Shown: piece by piece, positions 19,753 to 25,000 of the stretch
Layout: the number at the start of each line of letters is the position of its first letter
Numbering within the stretch: the first letter of the stretch is position 1
Assembly: GCA_018398815.1 (NCBI GenBank)
Contig: CM031601.1
Location: 27,521,164-27,546,163, forward strand
DNA length: 25,000 nt
Direction of reading: 5' to 3'
Source of the DNA: Conus ventricosus
Lineage: Eukaryota > Mollusca > Gastropoda > Neogastropoda > Conidae
Program-made: the position numbers and the translations under genes
Notes under the pieces: model-generated
Seen by the model: only the letters and a program-made list of their open reading frames with translations
What the model was told of the DNA's origin: nothing
The model's database searches: none

Positions 19753-19911
19753 ACTCCCCGTCTTCTTAAGCGGTTTTTCGGTGCTTCCAACGTCACAGGT
19801 CTCCATTATGTTGCTGGAGATCCATGGTTTGATTCCCATCTATTGATTCCTAAAATCTCCATTGCTGTGTCACGCATCACTCGGTTGAAATTGTTGGTGA
19901 AGGCTTCAAGG

Positions 19912-19993
19912 TCGTAGTAGTAGTATTAGTAGTAGTTTAGTAGTAGTAGTATAGTAGTAGTAGTAGTAGCAATAGTAGTAGTATTAGTAGTAA

Positions 19994-20026
<33 letters not shown>

Positions 20027-20370
20027 CGGTGTAGTAGAAGTAGTACCAGCACTAGCAGCAGCAGCAGCTGCAGTACTAACAGTAGTAGAAGTTGGACTAG
20101 TACTAGTAGTAGCAGCGGCAGCAGTAGGGGATGTAGCAGTAGAAGTAGTACTGGTACTAGTAATCGCAGCAGCAGCAGTAGGGGATGTAGTATAGAAGTA
20201 GTACTGGTACTAGAAGTAGTAGCAGCAGCAGTAGGAGTAGTAGTAGTAGTAGTGAGTAGTAGTAGAAGCAGTACTAGTGCTAGTACTAGCAGCAGCAGCA
20301 GCAGCAGCAGGAGTAGCAGTGGTAGAAGTAGTACTAGGTACTAGCATTAGCAACAGCAAGAGTAGGAGTA
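19912..20370. repeat. (TAG)n / (CAG)n imperfect triplet array
   Basis: Nearly pure TAG triplets to about 20030, then about 340 bases of mixed AGT, AGC and AGTACTAGT. A motif like GTAGAAGTAGTACTGGTACT recurs at about 20127, 20186 and 20261, so a higher-order unit sits over the triplet. Confidence 0.92.
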
Positions 20371-20429
20371 GTAGGTGATGGTGATGGTGGTGATGGTCGT
20401 GGCCAAACAACACCGCGAATACCACTGTT

Positions 20430-20720
20430 GACACCCGTAAACTAGCAGCTCTGAGAGACGTTCTGTTAATCAGACTGACCGAGTAGCTGGCCGGCTCCTT
20501 TTGGACTGCAAAGCCCTGCGGCGGAATGGGAGTTAATGAGCTAATTAAAAGCCTTGCCAGATTAGAAGAGAGAGTGGCACGCGGTATTGACCCTTTCCTC
20601 TCCCTTTGTGTCGCGTGCGTCGGTCGTCATGGTAATGACCAATTAAAACGCTCCGTTGGTACACAAGCTGTCACCTTGTTGAAGCCCGTTTCTGTGGCCG
20701 CCCGATTTTCTCGCGATGGC
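20430..20720. other. Unique island with homeodomain-type and palindromic sites
   Basis: A non-repetitive island between a triplet array and a CGCA array. It contains GAGCTAATTAAAAG, GACCAATTAAAACG and the dyad GTCAT-GGTA-ATGAC at about 20627-20640. TAATTA cores are homeodomain-type sites. It could be an enhancer-like conserved element, but cross-species conservation is untested. Confidence 0.25.
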
Positions 20721-20724
20721 ACGG

Positions 20725-20784
20725 GCACACGTACGCACGCACGCACGCACGCACGCATGCACGCACGCACGCACGCACAGACAC

Positions 20785-20826
<42 letters not shown>

Positions 20827-20855
20827 AAAAGCAAACACACACATACGCGTGCGCG

Positions 20856-20920
<65 letters not shown>

Positions 20921-20933
20921 GGGGGGGGGGGGA
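20725..20933. repeat. Compound (CGCA)n(TATC)n(CG)n(CA)n(G)n
   Basis: CGCA (20731-20778), TATC about ten copies (20785-20826), a GC alternating core (about 20848-20863), CA (to 20918) and poly-G (20922-20932). Five unit types are abutted in about 210 bases. Confidence 0.97.
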
Positions 20934-21280
20934 GAGAAACTGGAAAACTTTTTTTTGGGACCACATGCACTAATGTATGTTTTATAACATCAACCCCGGA
21001 ACAAAACACTACAAAGTAACTGATATCTAAGAAGTGTCGTTGTATCTCATCTTTCACATGTCAAACTAAATGTTTTGTGGACGTTGCTCCATGACTGCCC
21101 GTACTGATACTGTCTAATGATAGTTTGTTCACAAACACCAGAAGCAAGGCGGACTGCATACGCCCACCTTCTGACTGTAACGTAATCACCCAGGGCAGTC
21201 AGTCAGGAATGTGCCATCTAGATGAGCTTTCATTATTCCATACAAAGTTGAAAATAAAACGAGGCAGGGAACAGTAAACA
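20934..21280. other. Unique DNA; nothing recognised
   Basis: Unique AT-rich sequence leading into the inverted repeat. ATAAACAATAAAC-type short repeats at 21275-21295 belong to its arm end. Confidence 0.5.
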
Positions 21281-21364
21281 ATAAACAATAAACAAGTAGG
21301 GTATGTCCTGCTCCCATAAGAAAACCTAACACAGAGTAACTTTTATTCAAGCTGGCACAGCCTT
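21281..21364 (-). repeat. Inverted-repeat arm, left copy
   Basis: Its reverse complement (GGCTGTGCCAGCTTGAATAA, then AAGTTACTCTGTGTTAGG, TTTTCTTATGGGAGCAGG, onward) matches 21693-21778 at roughly nine bases in ten. The arms face each other across a 328-base spacer. Confidence 0.9.
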
Positions 21365-21391
21365 TTGACGTCAGGAGCACAGACACAATCA

Positions 21392-21444
21392 GCCATGTCT
21401 CCCTGATGAGTCCGATCCAGCGGACGAAAGGCCTAGGAGCAGGC
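21392..21444 (+). ncRNA. Hammerhead ribozyme, type I, minimal (dimer-type) stem III
   Basis: A self-cleaving RNA motif with the full conserved core. CTGATGA (21403-21409) is followed by stem II GTCC (21410-21413), loop GATCCAGC and GGAC (21422-21425), then GAAA (21426-21429). Stem III is the palindrome AGGCCT (21429-21434) with no loop. The cleavage triplet CTA would be cut after A21435. Stem I pairs GGAG-CA-GGC (21436-21444) with GCC-A-TG-T-CTCC (21392-21402), giving 9 bp with bulges at A21395 and T21398. A loopless stem III cannot fold within one molecule but can between two, as described for minimal hammerheads of Penelope-like elements. No RT is seen nearby, so this is either a fragment or a non-autonomous element. 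It lies inside the spacer of the 86-bp inverted repeat. Activity is inferred, not shown. Confidence 0.82.
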
Positions 21445-21692
21445 CATACAAATAGATCCGCCTTCGAGAGGGATTACGATGGTTCCCTCATGCAGCCAAT
21501 GAAGAGTTTTCATTTTATGTTCCCATTCTCTTCATTTTCAATCCCGTCCCCCCACCCTCACCCCTCTCCTTAAGTTCAAATCTTTGCCAAGTCATTACTG
21601 TGTTGACGGAGGGGGTTGTTGGCCTGCGCTTGTTTTTCCCCCCACTATCAGATTGTTCGTCTTTGTATTTGTCTGACTTTATTCAAGTTTAC

Positions 21693-21778
21693 AAGGCTGT
21701 GCCAGTCTTGAATAAAAGTCACTCTGTGTTAGGTTTTCTTATGGGAGCAAGAGTTACCCTACTTGTTTATTGTTTATT
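21693..21778 (+). repeat. Inverted-repeat arm, right copy
   Basis: AAGGCTGTGCCAGTCTTGAA through TACTTGTTTATTGTTTATT mirrors the left arm at 21281-21364. It encodes no convincing protein; the shared peptide-like string in the two arms (NKSxSVLGFLMGA) follows from the DNA repeat. Confidence 0.9.
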
Positions 21779-21799
21779 CCGTAGAAGTTGGTTTTATTT

Positions 21800-22440
21800 A
21801 TAATACAGAGAGCAGCTTACCGTGCAATCCATTTTCTTTCAACTTGGCCAGTGTAATTACATAGAAAGAAAAGAAATCATTTGAAATTCAACGAAGGCCA
21901 CTGAAAGTTTACAATTAGATCATTATTTTGCGCTGGTGATTGTGGTGTGTGTTCTTTATTTCACAATGTCAAGAAGAGCGAAATACGGTCAATGGTTGAA
22001 AACATTTTTTGATTTGCATTTTGTTTTGGCTGTGACATATTTTTCAATCTATGATTGTAGCCTGCTGTGTCTGTACAAAGGAGCTCTGTATTGTAGGGCT
22101 TACATCCAGAAAATGTCTCAATAGATTTGAGCAGTTTGGATTTCCTTTTACATGTATGTTCTTTTTTTAAGCATTTCTTTGTTGAACAGACGTATATATA
22201 AACAAACTATTGAACTGAAACAACAACAAGCAAATGCTTATGATGTGCTCAGTGACGGGAAATTGAACAATAAATGCATCGGCGGATTGCATAATCAACA
22301 TTGATACGTAAGAGAGAAAGAACAATGCTAAATGCTGTAATGAAAAATTTGTGGAAAAACTTGACTCTAACAGCGATGCAATTAGACAATTTACACAACA
22401 AGTATCATAATTCCCCATGCACCAGGCATACACAAATTTG
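21800..22440. other. Unique AT-rich DNA; nothing recognised
   Basis: Non-repetitive sequence. A 62-codon plus frame at 21936-22124 is present without a motif or signal context; I do not call it a gene. Confidence 0.45.

Positions 22441-22441
<1 letters not shown>

Positions 22442-22503
<62 letters not shown>
22442..22503. repeat. (GA)n microsatellite
   Basis: GA array with one GGA interruption, preceding the triplicated unit. Confidence 0.95.
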
Positions 22504-22540
22504 CCCGTCTCCCAAGACACCAAAGAGCCTAGCCCCCTGT

Positions 22541-22613
22541 GTTTGGGTTGAATAAGTTTCAGACTGACTAGCTCAATTGATATCTCTGAAAAAAGTTACA
22601 TGTTGAATTGCTT

Positions 22614-22690
<77 letters not shown>

Positions 22691-22870
22691 GGATTGAATA
22701 ACACTTTCAGACTTACTAGCTCAACAGATATCTCTGGAAAAAGTTATATGTTAAATAGCTTTATCAGAGAGAGAGAGAGAGAGAGAGAGAGTACGGATTG
22801 AATAACACTTTCAGACTTACTAGCTCAACAGATATCTCTGGAAAAAGTTATATGTTAAATAGCTTTATCA
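22541..22870 (+). repeat. Triplicated 78-bp spacer with GA array at its end
   Basis: Unit 1 (22541-22687) is a diverged spacer (GGTTGAATAAGTTTCAGACT onward) plus about 70 bases of GA. Unit 2 (22688-22791) and unit 3 (22792-22870) have spacers that read identically over about 78 bases (TACGGATTGAATAACACTTT onward to AGCTTTATCA). They carry a short GA array and a GA-rich tail respectively. Units 2 and 3 are a recent tandem duplication; unit 1 is older. Confidence 0.95.
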
Positions 22871-22885
22871 CACCCACAGAGACAG

Positions 22886-23002
<117 letters not shown>

Positions 23003-23082
23003 AGCTTCCGTTTATCACAGAAGATAGAGGAGGGTGAGGGGTTGGGGGTGCGGGTGGTAATTTAGTCCGATGACGGCTCTTT

Positions 23083-23107
23083 TCCTCTTTTCATTTCTTC
23101 TTCACAG
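23083..23107 (+). promoter_or_regulatory. Candidate 3' splice site
   Basis: CTCTTTTCCTCTTTTCATTT followed by CTTCTTCACAG is an excellent polypyrimidine tract and AG (23106-23107). The downstream open stretch is short before another pyrimidine tract, so it may compete with the acceptor at 23177-23178. Confidence 0.25.
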
Positions 23108-23178
23108 ACTCCATTTCGCAACCCAGTTCCACTTCTTCTTTTTTTCTTTTTCTTTTCTTTTTTTTTAACCTTTCTCAG

Positions 23179-23280
23179 CAATCATGGCCTGTGATAACCG
23201 TTCACCAGACCCTCACCCACCGGCAACACCGCAGACAATCAAACGGTGGTTCCAGCGCACCCTCCTCTCCTCCACTACAG
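23179..23280 (+). CDS. Candidate coding exon with ATG start, product unknown
   Basis: A long pyrimidine tract ends in TTTCTCAG (AG at 23177-23178), followed by CAATCATGG with A at -3 and G at +4, a favourable start context. The peptide begins MACDNRSPDPHPPATPQTIK and has ordinary composition for about 35 residues before running into a TGTC/CT/GT microsatellite. No clear donor is seen before the microsatellite. No family recognised. Confidence 0.25.
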
Positions 23281-23330
23281 TGGCTGTCTGTCTGTCTGTC
23301 TGTCTCTGTCTGTCTGTCTGTCTGTCTGCC

Positions 23331-23395
<65 letters not shown>

Positions 23396-23420
23396 TGCGT
23401 GTGTGTGTGTGTGTGTGTGG

Positions 23421-23451
<31 letters not shown>

Positions 23452-23471
23452 TGAAGAAGAAGAAGAAGAAT
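23281..23471. repeat. Compound (TGTC)n(CT)n(GT)n(GAA)n
   Basis: Four unit types abut: TGTC to about 23330, CT to 23378, GT to about 23452 with GGT and CGT interruptions, then GAA. Confidence 0.97.
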
Positions 23472-23595
23472 TTCATTGCCATGAACCTCCCATGCTCTTA
23501 ATTCATACAAAACCCGAAACAGTAGCATGGAACCTCTGAGAAAACTAGGTTACGTAAAGATGTAAAGATACGATTTTTATGGCTTTTGTTGTTGT

Positions 23596-23803
<208 letters not shown>

Positions 23804-23913
23804 GCGGTCTTTTCAATTGTTTCTATTCGAAACTATCAAACTCATTTATCACAAAACAGAACACTAATTCTTTTATAATATATAGGGTTTTCCCATCCTG
23901 ACCGCATTTCACT

Positions 23914-23956
23914 CCCCCCCCCCCCCCCCCCCCCCCCCCACCCCACCCCCCCCCCA
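23914..23956. repeat. Poly-C tract
   Basis: About 26 C, then CCCCACCCC units. Quadruplex potential on the minus strand. Confidence 0.93.
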
Positions 23957-24173
23957 TCCCCACCAACCCTCCTCAGATGCTCAGTAAAGAAAAAAAAAAA
24001 GGCAAAGAAAATAAATGGAAAAAGAATCATTTATAAGTGAGCTAAGACCGTGACGTTCTTCTCTTTTCGAGTCCCTCCTCTTCGTCCCGCCCAGAGCGGA
24101 CGTCGCTAGCACGAGGAGGTGTATTGCCTTTGTCCACTTCTCAACTGCGGGTGGAGTTCCTGTCGTTCCCCTC

Positions 24174-24200
24174 TGCCCCACCCCACCCCACCCCCACCCT
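24174..24200. repeat. (CCCCA)n tract
   Basis: Five or so CCCCA copies; the minus strand TGGGG resembles quadruplex-forming repeats. It also serves as the pyrimidine-rich lead-in to the acceptor at 24231. Confidence 0.85.
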
Positions 24201-24232
24201 CTCCATCCCCATGCCACTCAGCTTTCTTGCAG

Positions 24233-24285
24233 GTGCCGGTACGGTGGTGAGACCAGACATGACCCCTAGCGTCTTAGCTGCCCAG
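24233..24285 (+). CDS. Candidate 53-bp internal exon, product unknown
   Basis: The acceptor CTTTCTTGCAG (AG at 24231-24232) follows a long C-rich tract. 53 bases later comes GCCCAG then GTGAAGT (24286 on), a near-consensus donor. One of the three phases is open throughout and reads AGTVVRPDMTPSVLAAQ; the other two contain stops. Acceptor, one open phase and a strong donor within 60 bases is suggestive, but the exon is short and no family is recognised. Confidence 0.3.
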
Positions 24286-24289
24286 GTGA

Positions 24290-24700
24290 AGTGAGGGGAA
24301 CAGCAAAGAACGTGCGTCTGCGTGCTGTCAGGAAGAATTCTGCTTCCATCGACTTGTTTGTCAGTGTTGCTTCCTGTAATGCGACGAGGTAGGAGACACT
24401 GTCTTTTCGTGGGACTGGGAAAAGACTTCGACGTTTTAGAAGACATGTCTGGTCCTCCCCCCCCCCCCCTCTCCCTCACCTTCCTGGAGTGGAAACAAAC
24501 TGAGACTTTTTTTGTAACTGACTATGATTGGCTGATGCCGTGTCATTTTTGTTTCATAGGCTTCCTATGGTTGTTTGTTTGTTGTTGTTTTTTTTTTTTT
24601 AACGGGGCACGGTTACAGGTGTATGGAAAAAATTCGATTTTGACCTGCTTGCAAGCTGGATGTGAACCAAAAGTGCTCTTTGCCCCAGGATGTTGAAGGA
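24290..24700. other. Unique DNA, open frames without recognised domain
   Basis: A plus frame of 124 codons (24322-24696) and a minus frame overlap. The plus frame crosses a poly-C and a poly-T tract. I recognise nothing. Confidence 0.4.
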
Positions 24701-24701
24701 T

Positions 24702-24702
<1 letters not shown>

Positions 24703-24732
<30 letters not shown>
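24703..24732. repeat. Poly-C tract of about 30 bases
   Basis: Uninterrupted C run; length uncertain. Confidence 0.93.
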
Positions 24733-24733
<1 letters not shown>

Positions 24734-25000
24734 CCCCATCGGAATTTCGCTCATAGTGACTCTTAACCAGATTTAGTGTTACGTAAAAATGAAGTATTTT
24801 CTTACCTTCTGGGAGGCCCCCTTCTTTCCCTTGATAATCACTTTTGCGATGTGAGCATATCTTTTAACCACCTTGTAAAGACTTCGCTTATGGTTAAGAA
24901 ATGCGTTTATTTTTACGTATGTGTATTAATTTGAGGAGTGCAGTAGGCAGCCCCAGTGCTCAATCTGGCGTGTTTTGTTTGGTTGGTTCGATTTCAGTAT
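24733..25000. other. Unique DNA to window end; nothing recognised
   Basis: Non-repetitive AT-rich sequence without a visible gene or structure. Confidence 0.5.

Larger units (their letters stand above)
21281..21778. mobile_element. Putative non-autonomous element with inverted repeats and ribozyme
   Basis: The two inverted arms and their spacer with the hammerhead may be one unit about 500 bp long. They may instead be two opposite insertions of a short repeat flanking a ribozyme-bearing relic. Neither a target-site duplication nor coding sequence is seen. Some Penelope-like elements carry inverted or tandem terminal copies with hammerheads, which makes a truncated Penelope relative the leading inference. 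Confidence 0.4.

Noticed and set aside
19826..19840. GGTTTGATTCC as a tRNA B box
   Set aside because: No A box, no cloverleaf, imperfect match.

Overview
The window looks like eukaryotic nuclear DNA from an invertebrate animal, most plausibly a mollusc or another lophotrochozoan. The reasons are the extreme density of long di-, tri- and tetranucleotide microsatellites, the absence of any long intact gene, a degenerate EN-RT non-LTR retrotransposon of CR1/L2-like type, and a metazoan-retroelement style hammerhead ribozyme. The species cannot be named from the sequence. No complete host gene, rRNA, tRNA or CRISPR is visible. Nearly all long open frames are translations of (CA)n, (GA)n, (TAG)n and similar arrays.

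Layout. 1-480: a possible terminal host exon (acceptor at 183-184, open frame 185-391, AATAAA at 474-479). 500-2140: microsatellites, ending in a 330-bp compound CAGA/CA/CGCA array. 2340-2950: mostly unique DNA with a CAA repeat and two weak exon candidates. About 2990-6700: a minus-strand, AT-rich, frame-broken LINE with recognisable endonuclease, reverse transcriptase and C-terminal CCHC parts, and a 3' end that runs into GA repeats; its 5' boundary may lie as far up as about 7560. 7560-8700: unrecognised unique DNA. 8740-10310: GA, GT and CA arrays, including a GA-plus-spacer tandem unit. 10815-12402: a minisatellite of about 40 units of 36-37 bp in two sequence classes. 12420-16050: CT, GT, GA, GAA, poly-T and CAT arrays with small unique islands. 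16050-17000: AT-rich DNA with a degenerate repeat of about 150 bp. 17000-18240: CA arrays, then a fold-back repeat at 17914-18066. 18570-20930: GA, CAGA, poly-C, TAG/CAG and CGCA/TATC/CA arrays around two unique islands. 21281-21778: an 86-bp inverted repeat whose spacer holds a hammerhead ribozyme at 21392-21444. 22440-23000: a triplicated spacer, each copy followed by its own GA array or GA-rich tail. 23080-24290: compound TGTC/CT/GT and TA/CA arrays with three more weak exon signals. 24290-25000: unique DNA with poly-C tracts.

The most interesting object is the hammerhead. Its core nucleotides are all present, stem I is about 9 bp with two single-base bulges, and stem III is the self-complementary hexamer AGGCCT with no loop. 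That is the form expected to cleave as a dimer, as known for Penelope-like-element hammerheads. The many small indels between minisatellite copies, together with the very long G and C homopolymers, suggest that part of the apparent divergence is long-read sequence error. That caveat applies to every broken reading frame here.
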